A stretch of DNA of 64,000 nt from CAWDLX01 sp963753485 (GCA_963753485.1 CAVWCL010000010.1:1-64000), one strand, 5' to 3'. Numbered from the stretch's first letter, positions 15,064-24,595 are shown. The notes: generated by a model not told the origin, from the sequence alone. A program made the numbers and translations.

Positions 15064-15597
15064 GTGGGCGAGTCGATCTACGCGACCCTGTACACCAACG
15101 CCGGCCCGATCCGGCTGGAACTCTTCCCCAACCACGCCCCGAAGACGGTGGCGAACTTCGTCGGGCTGGCCGAGGGCACCAAGGCGTACACCGATCCCCG
15201 TACCGGGGCACCGGGGAACGGTCCTTACTACAGCGGCGTGATCTTTCATCGGGTGATCCCGAACTTCATGATCCAGGGTGGCGACCCGACGGGCTCCGGC
15301 ACCGGTGGGCCCGGCTACAACTTCAATGATGAGATCCACCCCGAGCTGACGTTCGACCGCCCGTACCTGCTCGCCATGGCCAACGCCGGGATCCGCAACG
15401 GCAGTGGTACCAACGGCTCCCAGTTCTTCATCACCGTGTCGCCGACCCCGCATCTCAACCGCAAGCACACGATCTTCGGTGAGGTGGCCGACGAGGACTC
15501 ACGCCGGGTGGTCGACACGATCGCCACCGCCCGGACCGCGAACGACCGGCCGTTGCAGGACGTGGTGATCGAGCGGGTCGAGATCCAGCGGGCCTGA
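15064..15597 (+). CDS. Peptidyl-prolyl cis-trans isomerase, cyclophilin type
   Basis: A 177-residue cyclophilin. FHRVIPNFMIQGGDPTGSG carries the catalytic Arg and the Phe/Met/Gln substrate pocket; GTNGSQFFIT and HLNRKHTIFGEV are further cyclophilin signatures. No signal peptide is seen, so it is cytoplasmic and assists protein folding. GAGGAG lies eight bases before the GTG. The rhomboid gene follows after 67 bases on the same strand. Confidence 0.92.
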   Translation: MGESIYATLYTNAGPIRLELFPNHAPKTVANFVGLAEGTKAYTDPRTGAPGNGPYYSGVIFHRVIPNFMIQGGDPTGSGTGGPGYNFNDEIHPELTFDRPYLLAMANAGIRNGSGTNGSQFFITVSPTPHLNRKHTIFGEVADEDSRRVVDTIATARTANDRPLQDVVIERVEIQRA

Positions 15598-15664
15598 ATC
15601 GGCCCGGCCAGACCGGCCGAGCGAGGGTACGGGCTGCGTGGGCCAACCGGATACGCTTGCCGCC

Positions 15665-16624
15665 ATGACGCAGGTGCCCCAGCCCGTCCCGCAGCCGCTC
15701 GTTCCGGTCTGCTACCGGCACCCAAAGCGCGAGACCGGCGTCCGCTGCGTCCGGTGCGACCGGCCGATCTGTCCGGAGTGCATGAACGAGGCTTCGGTCG
15801 GATTCCAATGTCCGGAGTGCGTGAGCCAGGGGCGCCGCGACCAGCGCCGGCCGCGTACCCAGTTCGGCGGCACGCTGGCCGGCAGCAAGGGCTACGTGAC
15901 GATCAGCCTGATCGCGATCAACGTGCTGGTCGAAGTGGTCTCGATCGCCTCGGCCGGCGGCCGCGGGCTCTTCGGTGGCGGCCTCGGCGGGCTGTTGGGC
16001 GGCAGTACGCCGCTGGTGGAGAACTGGTCGATGGCCGGCCAGGGCGAGTTCATCAACACCCAGACCAGCCAGCACGTGCTCGCGCCGTTCGGAGTCTCCG
16101 ACGGCGAGTACTACCGGCTGGTCACCTCGATGTTCGTCCACTTGGGACCCCTGCACCTGCTGACCAACATGTGGGCCCTGTGGATCATCGGGCGGTCGCT
16201 GGAGCTCGTGCTCGGCCCGCTGCGCTTCCTGGTGCTGTACTTCGTGGCCGGGCTGGGCGGCAGCGTAGCGGTCTACGTGTTCGCACCGTATCCCGGCGGT
16301 GCCGGCGCGTCCGGGGCGATCTTCGGCCTCTTCGCGGCGCTCTTCGTCATCCTCAAACGGCTGCGCCGTGACACCTCAGCGATCATTCCGCTTCTGGTGA
16401 TCAACCTGGTGATCTCGTTCGTGCCCGGCATCTCCTGGCAGGCGCACCTCGGCGGGCTGGTCACCGGAGCGGTGGTCGCGTTCGCCTTCGCCTACGCGCC
16501 GCCAAAGCGACGCACATTGCTGACCTCCGGTGTCGTCGCCGGCCTGTTGCTGCTCTACACCATCGCGATCGTGGTGCAGACGCATGCGATCCAGGCCCAA
16601 GGCGTGGTCCCGATCAGCAGCTAG
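15665..16624 (+). CDS. Rhomboid-family intramembrane serine protease
   Basis: A 319-residue rhomboid. The N-terminus has a B-box-like zinc-binding segment with Cys pairs (CYRHPKRETGVRCVRC, then CPECMNEASVGFQCPEC). About seven membrane segments follow. The catalytic Ser is in GASGAIFG at about residue 217 and the catalytic His in WQAHLGG at about 260. A glycine-rich loop and the QxxNxxxxxxHLG-like region sit before the active-site helix. It cleaves membrane proteins within the bilayer; substrates are unknown. Its stop overlaps the convergent PH-domain gene by four bases. Confidence 0.88.
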   Translation: MTQVPQPVPQPLVPVCYRHPKRETGVRCVRCDRPICPECMNEASVGFQCPECVSQGRRDQRRPRTQFGGTLAGSKGYVTISLIAINVLVEVVSIASAGGRGLFGGGLGGLLGGSTPLVENWSMAGQGEFINTQTSQHVLAPFGVSDGEYYRLVTSMFVHLGPLHLLTNMWALWIIGRSLELVLGPLRFLVLYFVAGLGGSVAVYVFAPYPGGAGASGAIFGLFAALFVILKRLRRDTSAIIPLLVINLVISFVPGISWQAHLGGLVTGAVVAFAFAYAPPKRRTLLTSGVVAGLLLLYTIAIVVQTHAIQAQGVVPISS

Positions 16625-17112
16625 CCTCGCGGCTGGAGCTCGGTCAGCGCGGCGAGCGCCGCCCGCGGATCGACCCCGAGGTCGAACCGGCTGAACAGGA
16701 AGATCTCCTCACCGGCGTCGACCTCCAGCTGCTCGGTGCGCGCCCCGAACCGCAGCTGGCTGCGCACCACCAGCTGCTCAACCTGCGACCAGTCCAGGTG
16801 CCGGTGGCCGGCGTAGCCGCGTACCGCGACCAGACCCGCGGCGTCGGCGCGCAGCCGTTCCCGGGCGAGCAGGTCGCGAGCCGCGACCCCGGCCAGGAGC
16901 AGCGCCGCCCCGACCGCGATCACCGTGTCGGCGCGGCCGGAGGCGACCAGCGCGAGCAGGGCGAGCACCGCGGCACCCGCCACCTTCGCCACGATCACGG
17001 CGAGCGGCACCGAGAAGCTCACGCTGCCCGGTCGCGACGGCGCCGGCGGCCCCGCGCCGCCTCCCTCGGGAGGCTCGTGGTCGCCCGGCGGGCGCGGATC
17101 TCGTACCCGCAT
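16621..17112 (-). CDS. PH-domain membrane protein, CFP-6-like
   Basis: A 163-residue protein with a Pro-rich N-terminus, two adjacent hydrophobic segments (about 35-75) and a C-terminal PH-like domain (RADAAGLVAVRGYAGHRHLD, then WSQVEQLVVR) as in the actinobacterial low-molecular-weight antigen CFP-6 family. The start is uncertain: the ATG at 17112 has no clear ribosome site. Function unknown. It is divergent from the response regulator gene. Confidence 0.65.
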   Translation of the reverse strand: MRVRDPRPPGDHEPPEGGGAGPPAPSRPGSVSFSVPLAVIVAKVAGAAVLALLALVASGRADTVIAVGAALLLAGVAARDLLARERLRADAAGLVAVRGYAGHRHLDWSQVEQLVVRSQLRFGARTEQLEVDAGEEIFLFSRFDLGVDPRAALAALTELQPRG

Positions 17113-17272
17113 CAGGGAAGGATGGCACGCCCGCGAACCGGGTGTGGCCACTGCTGGCGCCCGCCCGTACCCGCCTCGAACATTCCCCTGATCTCATCCC
17201 GGTCCCGCGCATGTCACGCTAGCGGCGTGAGCCCGAGGCGGGCCGGGGCGTGAGCGGGAGCAGAGGGACGGC

Positions 17273-17983
17273 GTGAGCGAGAGCCGGGGACTGGTGCTCG
17301 TCGTCGAGGACGAGCGCCCCATCGCCGACCTGGTGAGGCTCTACCTGACCCGGGACGGGTTCGGGGTCCACGTGGAGTCCGACGGCGACGGCGGGCTGGC
17401 GGCCGCCCGCCGGTTGCGCCCGGTGGTCTGCGTGCTCGACATCGGCCTGCCCGGCCTGGACGGCACCCAGATCTGCCGGCGGCTGCGGGAGAGCGGCGAC
17501 TGGACCCCGGTCATCTTCCTCACCGCCCGCGACGACGAGGTGGACCGCGTGGTCGGGCTCGAACTGGGCGCGGACGACTACGTCACCAAGCCGTTCAGCC
17601 CGCGGGAGTTGCTGGCCCGGATCAAGGCGGTGCTTCGCCGCGGTGAGCTGAGCCTGGCCGCCGCCGAGGCCACCCGCACGGTCGGCGTGGTCACGCTCGA
17701 TCCGGGCCGGCGCCGGGTCTGGGCCGACGGCGTCGAAGTAACGCTGACCTCCACCGAGTTCGACCTGCTCGGCCACCTCATGTTGCGGCCGGGCCGGGTG
17801 TTCACCCGGGAGGAGCTGCTGGGTTCGGTGTGGGGGTACGCCGCCCATGGTGGCACCCGGACCGTCGACGTCCACGTCGCTCAGGTGCGCGGCAAGCTCG
17901 GCGAGGCGAGCCCCTTGGCCCGCGATGTCATCCGGACCGTGCGCGGGGTCGGCTACACCGCCGACGAGGTCGATCCGGCATGA
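17273..17983 (+). CDS. OmpR/PhoB-family response regulator
   Basis: A 236-residue response regulator. The receiver domain has an acidic pocket VVEDE, the phospho-acceptor Asp in VCVLDIGLPG (about 55) and the conserved Lys in DDYVTKPFSP (about 105). The winged-helix output domain begins near 145 (LTSTEFDLLGHLM) and ends with RTVRGVGYTAD. It starts with GTG and overlaps the sensor kinase gene by four bases, so they form one signalling pair. Target genes are unknown; the lipoprotein gene downstream is a candidate. Confidence 0.93.
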   Translation: MSESRGLVLVVEDERPIADLVRLYLTRDGFGVHVESDGDGGLAAARRLRPVVCVLDIGLPGLDGTQICRRLRESGDWTPVIFLTARDDEVDRVVGLELGADDYVTKPFSPRELLARIKAVLRRGELSLAAAEATRTVGVVTLDPGRRRVWADGVEVTLTSTEFDLLGHLMLRPGRVFTREELLGSVWGYAAHGGTRTVDVHVAQVRGKLGEASPLARDVIRTVRGVGYTADEVDPA

Positions 17984-19494
17984 GACCGGCGATCGAGGCG
18001 TACCCGGTTGAGCGCAGCCGCGGCGCGCGCCGCCGCCACTGGGTCGGCGGCACCCTGACCGGCCGTGCGGTGCTCGCCACCTGCCTGGTGGCGTTGGTTG
18101 CGGTGGCCATCACGGCGGCGGTGGCGCTGCCGCTGGCCGTCCGCTCCGCGGACGACCAGGCCCGGGTGGTGCTCGCGGAGAAGGCCCGGGTGGCGGCGAA
18201 CGCGATCGAGGGTCGGGACACCCCGGCCGCCCAGGCCCGGGCCGAGCAGCGGGCCCGCAACGTCGCCACCACGCTGCGCGACCAAGGGGTGGAGACCGTT
18301 CTCATCCGGTCCGGGCGGGCCGACCAGGCCGGCCTGCCGGCCCGGGTGGTCCGCCAGATCGCCGACGGCGGCTCGGTCAGCCAGCGCGTGCTCTACAAGG
18401 GACGGACGATGCTCGCCGAGGGGCGCCCCGCCGGCTCCGGAGACGGCATCGTGCTGCTCGAGCCGGCCACCAGCATCACGATCCGGACGGTGTTTAGCCG
18501 GCTGTGGCTGGCCCTGGTCGCCGGGCTGCTCGCCGGTCTCGCCGCCGGCGCCCTGCTCGCGCGCCGGCTGGGCCGGCCGCTGCGGCAGGTGGCCGCCGCC
18601 GCCCGGCGGCTGTCGGCGGGTGACCGCCGGGCTCGGGCGCCCACGGACGCGCCGACCGAGGTGGCCGCGGTCTCGTTCGCGCTCAACGACCTCGCCGCCG
18701 CCCTGACCACGAGCGAGAACCGGCAGCGAGCCTTCCTCATGTCGGTCTCGCACGAGCTGCGAACCCCCCTGACCACGATCCGCGGGTACGCCGAAGCGCT
18801 GGCCGACGGGGTGGTCGACGTCGACGGCGCCCAGCGGGCCGGGCAGACCATGCTGGTCGAGTCCGAGCACCTCGACCGGCTGATCGAGGATCTGCTGGTG
18901 CTGGCCCGCCTGGAGGCCGACGACTTCCCGCTGGAGTTCCTGCCGGTCGAGCTGGTCTCGCTGGTGGCGACCGCGGCCGAATCCTGGACGGTGCGCTGCG
19001 CCGCGCTCGGCGTGCAGCTGCGCACCGAACTGCCCGGGCACGCGGTGCCGGTGCGCAGCGACCCCGGGCGGCTGCGCCAGGTGGTCGACGGACTGCTCGA
19101 GAATGCGCTGCGGGTGGTGCCGCCGGGGGCGCCGGTGGTGCTGGCGGTGCGCCCGGGCGGCGTGGGTGCGACCGCGACCGGAGACGAGGCGACGCTGGCG
19201 TTCCCGGTCGCCGGTCAGGCTCCACCACCCCCGGCCGGCCGCGCTGACGCGGGCCGCGGCTGGCCGTACGCGGTTCTGGAGGTACGCGACGGCGGGCCCG
19301 GCTTCACCGACGACGACCTGCGCGTGGTCTTCGAGCGGGGCGCGCTCTACGAGCGCTACAAGGGGATCCGCAAGGTGGGCAGCGGCATGGGCCTGGCGCT
19401 GGCGGCCAGGCTCGTGCGCCGTCTCGGTGGCCAGATCGAGGCCGGGCACGCGGCGGAGGGCGGCGCCCGAATCACGGTCCGGCTGCCGATCTGA
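17980..19494 (+). CDS. Two-component sensor histidine kinase
   Basis: A 504-residue membrane kinase. The first membrane segment is at about 27-52, an extracytoplasmic sensor region runs to about 170, and a second segment is at about 175-195, followed by HAMP. The H box SHELRTP (about 256-262) holds the phosphorylated His. The N box (LLENALRV) is near 374, and the ATP-lid motifs DGGPGF and GSGMGLALAARL near 438 and 468. It partners the response regulator with which it overlaps by ATGA. The signal is unknown. Confidence 0.92.
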   Translation: MRPAIEAYPVERSRGARRRHWVGGTLTGRAVLATCLVALVAVAITAAVALPLAVRSADDQARVVLAEKARVAANAIEGRDTPAAQARAEQRARNVATTLRDQGVETVLIRSGRADQAGLPARVVRQIADGGSVSQRVLYKGRTMLAEGRPAGSGDGIVLLEPATSITIRTVFSRLWLALVAGLLAGLAAGALLARRLGRPLRQVAAAARRLSAGDRRARAPTDAPTEVAAVSFALNDLAAALTTSENRQRAFLMSVSHELRTPLTTIRGYAEALADGVVDVDGAQRAGQTMLVESEHLDRLIEDLLVLARLEADDFPLEFLPVELVSLVATAAESWTVRCAALGVQLRTELPGHAVPVRSDPGRLRQVVDGLLENALRVVPPGAPVVLAVRPGGVGATATGDEATLAFPVAGQAPPPPAGRADAGRGWPYAVLEVRDGGPGFTDDDLRVVFERGALYERYKGIRKVGSGMGLALAARLVRRLGGQIEAGHAAEGGARITVRLPI

Positions 19495-19608
19495 CGGCCC
19501 GCCGGTCTAAACTGCGCTGCCAGTCTTACCGAATCCGAACGCGGCCTTGACCTCGCCGGCGTGATGACCGCGACATAGTTGAGGGCAGACGTGACAAGGA
19601 GGAACATC

Positions 19609-20184
19609 ATGGCTGGCACCGCCCGCATGCGGGCACTCGTGGGATTTGCATTGATCGGCGTGGTCGGTGTCCTCGCTCTGTCGGCGTGCGGCCGGCTCGC
19701 CGGCGCCCGCTCCGGGGCGCAGGAGCCGGCGCAGCTGTCCGACCAGAGTTGGGATGCGCAGGCCCTGCAGTCGATCGGCTTCACCGCCGACGAGCTGGCG
19801 CCGGCCGCGCTCGTCGTGGCGGCGCCGACCCCGGGACCATCGGGCCGGCCCGGCCGCCCGGGCGCGCCCGGCCTGCGCCACCGGCTGATCCGCTTCGGCT
19901 TCGGTAAGAAGGTGCTGCACGCCGAGGCGGTCGTGCAGACCGACGAAGGCACCAAGACCGTGGACGTGCAGCGCGGCACCATCACCGCGCGCACCGGCAC
20001 GTCGTTGACCGTGAAGTCGGCCGACGGGTTCACCCTGACCTGGACACTGCCCGAGAACGTCAAGGTGGTGAAGGACCGGGCGCTGGCGGCGTCGGACACC
20101 CTGACCGTGGGCACCGCGATCGGTCTCGCCGGCGCCAAGACGGGGAGCACCCCGTCGGCCCGACTGGTGGTCGTGGTGCACTGA
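19609..20184 (+). CDS. Putative lipoprotein with DUF5666-like domain
   Basis: A 191-residue secreted protein. Signal peptide GFALIGVVGVLALSACG ends in a lipobox (LSAC) at about residues 22-25. A Pro/Gly-rich linker follows, then a beta-rich domain with TITARTGTSLTVKSADGFTL, typical of small extracellular OB-like repeats. AAGGAGG lies before the ATG at 19609; an upstream ATG at 19579 would spoil the signal peptide. Its position just after a two-component system suggests co-regulation, but it has its own 110-base upstream gap. Confidence 0.7.
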   Translation: MAGTARMRALVGFALIGVVGVLALSACGRLAGARSGAQEPAQLSDQSWDAQALQSIGFTADELAPAALVVAAPTPGPSGRPGRPGAPGLRHRLIRFGFGKKVLHAEAVVQTDEGTKTVDVQRGTITARTGTSLTVKSADGFTLTWTLPENVKVVKDRALAASDTLTVGTAIGLAGAKTGSTPSARLVVVVH

Positions 20185-20205
20185 CGCCTCAGGGGCGGGC
20201 TCACG

Positions 20206-20233
20206 GGCCGGGCGCCGATGGCGACGCCCGGCC
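20206..20233 (+). terminator. GC-rich terminator hairpin before dnaK
   Basis: GGCCGGGCG (20206-20214) pairs with CGCCCGGCC (20225-20233) around a 10-base loop, just after the lipoprotein gene. No T run follows. It separates that gene from the heat-shock operon promoter. Confidence 0.55.
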
Positions 20234-20300
20234 GTGTGTTACACCACCATTGCGCCGGTGAGACTCAACCTGGCTTGACTTTTGTCCTCCGCGTGGCAAC

Positions 20301-20321
20301 ATTGAGCGAGGTTCGCTCAAG
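20301..20321. promoter_or_regulatory. HAIR operator (HspR binding site) at the dnaK promoter
   Basis: ATTGAGC, seven bases, GCTCAAG matches the HAIR consensus CTTGAGT-N7-ACTCAAG with a few changes. It overlaps a likely -10 (AACATT, 20298-20303), 17 bases after TTGACT at 20275-20280. HspR encoded by the last gene of this operon should repress here and release on heat shock. Confidence 0.85.
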
Positions 20322-20359
20322 TTGACCGGACCCACAGTCACAGACGTGGAGGACAGAAC

Positions 20360-22195
20360 ATGGCACGTGCGGTCGGCATCGACCTGGGCACGACGAACTC
20401 GGTGGTCAGCGTCCTTGAGGGCGGCGAGCCCACCGTGATCGCCAATGCTGAGGGTTCCCGCACCACGCCGTCGATCGTTGCGTTCGCCAAGAACGGCGAG
20501 GTTCTCGTCGGCGAGGTGGCCAAGCGCCAGGCGGTAACCAACCCCGATCGGACCATCCGATCGGTCAAGCGCGAGATGGGCTCCACCTGGCACGTCGACA
20601 TCGACGGCAAGAAGTACACTCCGCAGGAGATCTCCGCGCGGGTGCTGATGAAGCTCAAGCGCGACGCCGAGGCGTACCTGGGCGAAACGATCACCGATGC
20701 GGTGATCACCGTGCCCGCCTACTTCAACGACGCCCAGCGCCAGGCCACCAAGGAGGCCGGCGAGATCGCCGGCTTCAACGTGTTGCGGATCATCAACGAG
20801 CCGACCGCGGCAGCGCTCGCGTACGGGTTGGACAAGGGCGGCAAGGAGCAGACCATCCTCGTCTTCGACCTGGGTGGCGGCACGTTCGACGTCTCCCTGC
20901 TCGAGCTGGCCGAGGGCGTCATCGAGGTCAAGGCGACCAGCGGCGACAATCACCTGGGCGGCGACGACTGGGACGAGCGGATCATCGACCACCTGGTCAA
21001 GACGTTCCGCGGCCAGTACGGCATCGACCTCGCCCAGGACAAGATGGCGATGCAGCGGCTCAAGGAGGCGGCCGAGAAGGCCAAGATCGAGCTTTCCGCG
21101 GCGACCACGAGCACAATCAACCTGCCCTACATCACCGCCGGGCCGTCCGGCCCGCTGCACCTGGACCTCAACCTCTCCCGGGCCGAGTTCCAGCGGATGA
21201 CGCAGGACCTGCTGGACCGTTGCAAGGCGCCGTTCGAGCAGGCGATCAAGGACGCGAACATCCGCATCAAGGATGTGGACCACGTGATCCTGGTCGGCGG
21301 TTCGACCCGGATGCCCGCCGTCTCCGACCTGGTGAAGCAGCTCACCGGACGCGACCCCAACAAGGGTGTGAACCCGGACGAGGTGGTCGCGGTCGGCGCG
21401 GCCTTGCAGGCCGGCGTGCTCAAGGGCGAGGTCAAGGATGTCCTGCTGCTCGACGTCACCCCGCTGAGCCTGGGCATCGAGACCAAGGGTGGCATCTTCA
21501 CGAAGCTGATCGAGCGCAACACCACCATCCCGACCAAACGCTCCGAGATCTTCACCACCGCGGACGACAACCAGCCGTCGGTGCTGATCCAGGTGTTCCA
21601 GGGTGAGCGCGACATCGCGGCGTACAACAAGAAGCTCGGCACCTTCGAGCTGACCGGGATCCCACCGGCGCCGCGTGGCGTGCCGCAGGTCGAGGTCACC
21701 TTCGACATCGACGCGAACGGCATCGTGCACGTCTCGGCCAAGGACCTCGGCACCGGTAAGGAACAGTCGATGACCATCACCGGCGGTTCGGCCCTGCCCA
21801 AGGACGACATCGAGCGGATGATGCGCGACGCTCAGGAGCACGCCGACGAGGACCGCCAGCGCAAGGAGGATGCCGAGGTCCGCAACCTCGCCGAGGCCCT
21901 GCAGTGGCAGACCGAGAAGTTCCTCGCCGAGAGTGGTGAGAAGCTGCCGCAGTCGGCGCGTGACGAGGTGAACGAGGCGCTCTCCGACCTGCGCGGTGCC
22001 CTTGGCGGCGCCGACACCGACCGGATCAAGTCCGCACACGAGCGGCTGGCCCAGGCGGCGCAGAAGGCGGGCACCATGCTCTACAACACCGCGGAGGGCG
22101 CTGGATCCGCTGGCGCCGGACCGGGCGCGTCGGCGGGAGCGGGCGGTGAGGACGTCGTCGATGCCGAAGTTGTCGACGAGGAAGATAAGAAGTGA
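20360..22195 (+). CDS. dnaK: Hsp70 chaperone DnaK
   Basis: A 611-residue DnaK of usual length. The ATPase domain opens with VGIDLGTTNS and includes VPAYFNDAQRQATKEAGEIA, LVFDLGGGTFDVS and HVILVGGSTRMPAV. The linker DVLLLDVTPLSLG leads to the substrate-binding domain, and the C-terminus is Gly/Ala-rich with an acidic end (EVVDEED). It folds and protects proteins in the cytoplasm together with GrpE and DnaJ and, in actinomycetes, acts as co-repressor with HspR. GGAGGA lies before the ATG. First gene of the HspR-regulated operon. Confidence 0.98.
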   Translation: MARAVGIDLGTTNSVVSVLEGGEPTVIANAEGSRTTPSIVAFAKNGEVLVGEVAKRQAVTNPDRTIRSVKREMGSTWHVDIDGKKYTPQEISARVLMKLKRDAEAYLGETITDAVITVPAYFNDAQRQATKEAGEIAGFNVLRIINEPTAAALAYGLDKGGKEQTILVFDLGGGTFDVSLLELAEGVIEVKATSGDNHLGGDDWDERIIDHLVKTFRGQYGIDLAQDKMAMQRLKEAAEKAKIELSAATTSTINLPYITAGPSGPLHLDLNLSRAEFQRMTQDLLDRCKAPFEQAIKDANIRIKDVDHVILVGGSTRMPAVSDLVKQLTGRDPNKGVNPDEVVAVGAALQAGVLKGEVKDVLLLDVTPLSLGIETKGGIFTKLIERNTTIPTKRSEIFTTADDNQPSVLIQVFQGERDIAAYNKKLGTFELTGIPPAPRGVPQVEVTFDIDANGIVHVSAKDLGTGKEQSMTITGGSALPKDDIERMMRDAQEHADEDRQRKEDAEVRNLAEALQWQTEKFLAESGEKLPQSARDEVNEALSDLRGALGGADTDRIKSAHERLAQAAQKAGTMLYNTAEGAGSAGAGPGASAGAGGEDVVDAEVVDEEDKK

Positions 22196-22875
22196 CCGAC
22201 AACGCACGGGAGACTGGTCCGGGGGAGACCGCCGGACCAGTCCGGGAGCAGGTTGTGATCAAAGACAAGCGCAAGATCGATACAGCCGGGCAGCCGAAGG
22301 CCGACGCGGATACCGGCGCGGCTCCCCAGGGAGCGCCAGCGACCGGGGGGCCCATCGGCCAGCCGGCCGCCCCCGATGCGGCGGAGGCTGCCGCGGAGAA
22401 CGCCGGCACCGGGACCGGCGACGCGACCACGACGGTGTTCGGCGCCGAGCTCGAATCGATGCGCTCGGAGCTGGATGAACGCCTGCGTGACCTGCAACGG
22501 ATCACGGCCGAGTACGCCAACTACCGCAAGCGGGTGGAGCGCGACCGCGGCCTCATGTCCGAACAGGCCGTGGCCCTGGTCATGGGCGCGTTGTTGCCGA
22601 TCCTGGACGACTTCGACCGGGCTCGCGAGCATGGCGACCTGGTCGGGCAACTGGGTACCGTGGCCGAGCAGCTCGTTGCCGTGCTGGCGAAGTTCGGCCT
22701 GACCGGTTTCGGTGAGCCGGGCGACGCCTTCGATCCCACCCGGCATGAGGCGGTGGCTCACCAGACCTCGGCCGAGGTGACCGTGCCGACCTGCGTCGGC
22801 GTCATGCGCCGGGGCTACCTGCTCGGTGAACGGTTGCTGCGCCCGGCGTTGGTCTCGGTGGCCGACCCGGAATGA
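22192..22875 (+). CDS. grpE: Nucleotide exchange factor GrpE
   Basis: A 227-residue GrpE. The first 75 residues are a low-complexity Ala/Gly/Pro-rich extension. A long coiled helix follows (LDERLRDLQRITAEYANYRK), then the four-helix and beta-wing part with HEAVAHQ and RRGYLLGERLLRPALVSV. It releases ADP from DnaK. The GTG start overlaps the dnaK stop (GTGA), giving coupled translation. Confidence 0.95.
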   Translation: MTDNARETGPGETAGPVREQVVIKDKRKIDTAGQPKADADTGAAPQGAPATGGPIGQPAAPDAAEAAAENAGTGTGDATTTVFGAELESMRSELDERLRDLQRITAEYANYRKRVERDRGLMSEQAVALVMGALLPILDDFDRAREHGDLVGQLGTVAEQLVAVLAKFGLTGFGEPGDAFDPTRHEAVAHQTSAEVTVPTCVGVMRRGYLLGERLLRPALVSVADPE

Positions 22876-22946
22876 CGATGGTGAGATCCCGGCGGCGCCG
22901 GCTACCTTCACGCCCAGCACACCGATCCGCCGTCAGGAGGTGAACC

Positions 22947-24173
22947 GTGAGTTCCAAGGACTGGCTCGAGAAGGACTTCTACGCAGTCCTCGAGATCTCC
23001 AAAACAGCCTCCTCGGATGAGATCAAGAAGGCGTACCGCAGGCTTGCGAGGGATCTGCACCCCGACCGCAACCCGGGCAACCCGGAAGCTGAGGAGCGGT
23101 TCAAGGCCGTCTCCGAGGCGTACGACGTGCTCTCCGACGACCGCAAGCGGCGCGAGTACGACGAGATGCGCTCGCTCTTCGGCGCCGGCGCGTTCCGGCG
23201 CAGCGCCCGCGCCGATGAGCAGTACAGCCCGTTCGACCTCAACGACCTGTTCTCGCAGGGCGGCGGTGGGCCCCCGGGCGGCGACCAGCGCTTCGGCGGC
23301 GCCGGGTTCACCGATCTGTTCGGCACCATCTTCGGCGGCGGGGCCCGGGCCGGCGGCCGGCGCGGGCCGCAGCGCGGACGCGACGTCGAGGCCGAGGTGA
23401 CCCTCGACTTCGCCGACGCGGTGCACGGCGCCACGCTGCCGATCACACTGCGGGCGCCGGGCGTCTGCGAGACCTGCAATGGCAACGGCGCCCGGCCCGG
23501 GACCCAGCCGCGGACCTGCCCGATCTGTCACGGCTCGGGCATGGTCACCTCGCAGCAGGGCCACTTCGCCATGACCGACCCGTGCCGGGAGTGCCAGGGC
23601 GTGGGCACGGTCGTCGACGAGAAGTGCCCGGAGTGCCGCGGCACCGGCGGGGTGACGAAGACCAGAACCCTCAACGTACGCATCCCGCCCGGAGTCTCGG
23701 ACGGCCAGCGGATCCGCCTCGCCGGCCGGGGCGAGCCGGGCGAGCGCGGCGGCCAGGCCGGCGACCTGCATCTGCTGGTGAAGGTCCGAAACGACGCCAT
23801 CTTCGGCCGGGAGGGCGATGACCTGACCCTTACCGTGCCGGTGAGCTACGCCGAGGCGGTCTTCGGCACCGATCTGCGGGTGCCCACGCTCGACGGCGCG
23901 GTGACGCTGCGGGTGACCCCGGGTACGCCGAGCGGGCGCACCCTTCGGGTGCGTGGCCGTGGCGTCCCGCGCCGCGACGGCAGCCTCGGCGACCTGCTGG
24001 TCATGATCGAGGTGGATGTGCCGGCCAACCTCACCCCCGAAGCGCGCAAGGCGCTGGAGGAGTACTCATCCCATGCCCCGCCGCCGGCCCGGGGCCAGAT
24101 CGACAAAATGGTCCGCCGGCACGAGTTCCGTGGCAGCCATGCCCGACCGGACTTCGGAGGTGACCGACGATGA
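22947..24173 (+). CDS. dnaJ: Hsp40 co-chaperone DnaJ
   Basis: A 408-residue type I DnaJ. The J domain has the HPD triad (RDLHPDRNPG) at about residue 37. A Gly/Phe-rich segment follows. The zinc-binding region has four repeats, CETCNGNG, CPICHGSG, CRECQGVG and CPECRGTG. The C-terminal substrate-binding domains include GDLHLLVKVR. AGGAGGTGA lies before the GTG. It delivers substrates to DnaK and stimulates its ATPase. The stop overlaps hspR by ATGA. Confidence 0.97.
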   Translation: MSSKDWLEKDFYAVLEISKTASSDEIKKAYRRLARDLHPDRNPGNPEAEERFKAVSEAYDVLSDDRKRREYDEMRSLFGAGAFRRSARADEQYSPFDLNDLFSQGGGGPPGGDQRFGGAGFTDLFGTIFGGGARAGGRRGPQRGRDVEAEVTLDFADAVHGATLPITLRAPGVCETCNGNGARPGTQPRTCPICHGSGMVTSQQGHFAMTDPCRECQGVGTVVDEKCPECRGTGGVTKTRTLNVRIPPGVSDGQRIRLAGRGEPGERGGQAGDLHLLVKVRNDAIFGREGDDLTLTVPVSYAEAVFGTDLRVPTLDGAVTLRVTPGTPSGRTLRVRGRGVPRRDGSLGDLLVMIEVDVPANLTPEARKALEEYSSHAPPPARGQIDKMVRRHEFRGSHARPDFGGDRR

Positions 24174-24595
24174 CGTCGTTCTTCGCCGAGGTGTCGACCG
24201 ACGACACGAAGGTTCTGATCATCTCGGTGGCGGCGCGGATGGCCGGCCTGCACCCGCAGACTCTGCGCCAGTACGACCGGCTGGGCCTGGTCCAGCCGGG
24301 CCGGGCGCCCGGTGGCGGGCGCCGCTACAGCGTCCGCGATGTCGCCCTGCTGCGGGAGATCCAGCGGCTGAGCCAGGACGGTGGGGTGAGCCTGGCCGGG
24401 GTCAAGCGGATCATCGAGCTGGAGCAGCTCACCGACGAACTGCGCCGGCGACTCGATGAGGCCGAAGGCGAGCTGGCGGCGGCCCGGCAGCGGTTGGCCG
24501 AGCTGGAGTCACTGGTCTATCCGCGCCGCGACATCATGCGACGCGCCAGTACGCCGACGGCACTGGTCGTCTGGCGCCCCCGCACCCCGCGTTGA
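24170..24595 (+). CDS. hspR: Heat-shock repressor HspR, MerR family
   Basis: A 141-residue MerR-type regulator. The HTH is seen in ISVAARMAGLHPQTLRQYDR, the wing in GGGRRYSVRDVALLREIQRL, and a C-terminal dimer helix (ELEQLTDELRRRLDEAEGEL) follows. HspR binds HAIR sites with DnaK as co-repressor. Both the operon promoter (20301-20321) and clpB (25418-25438) carry such sites. Its 3' end is embedded in a tandem 26-bp repeat that spans the stop codon. Confidence 0.95.
   Translation: MTSFFAEVSTDDTKVLIISVAARMAGLHPQTLRQYDRLGLVQPGRAPGGGRRYSVRDVALLREIQRLSQDGGVSLAGVKRIIELEQLTDELRRRLDEAEGELAAARQRLAELESLVYPRRDIMRRASTPTALVVWRPRTPR

Noticed and set aside
20201..22207. A 668-codon open frame antisense to dnaK
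   Set aside because: It mirrors a well-recognised dnaK on the other strand. Its His/Asp/Arg/Leu-rich, low-complexity translation is what third-codon GC bias produces.
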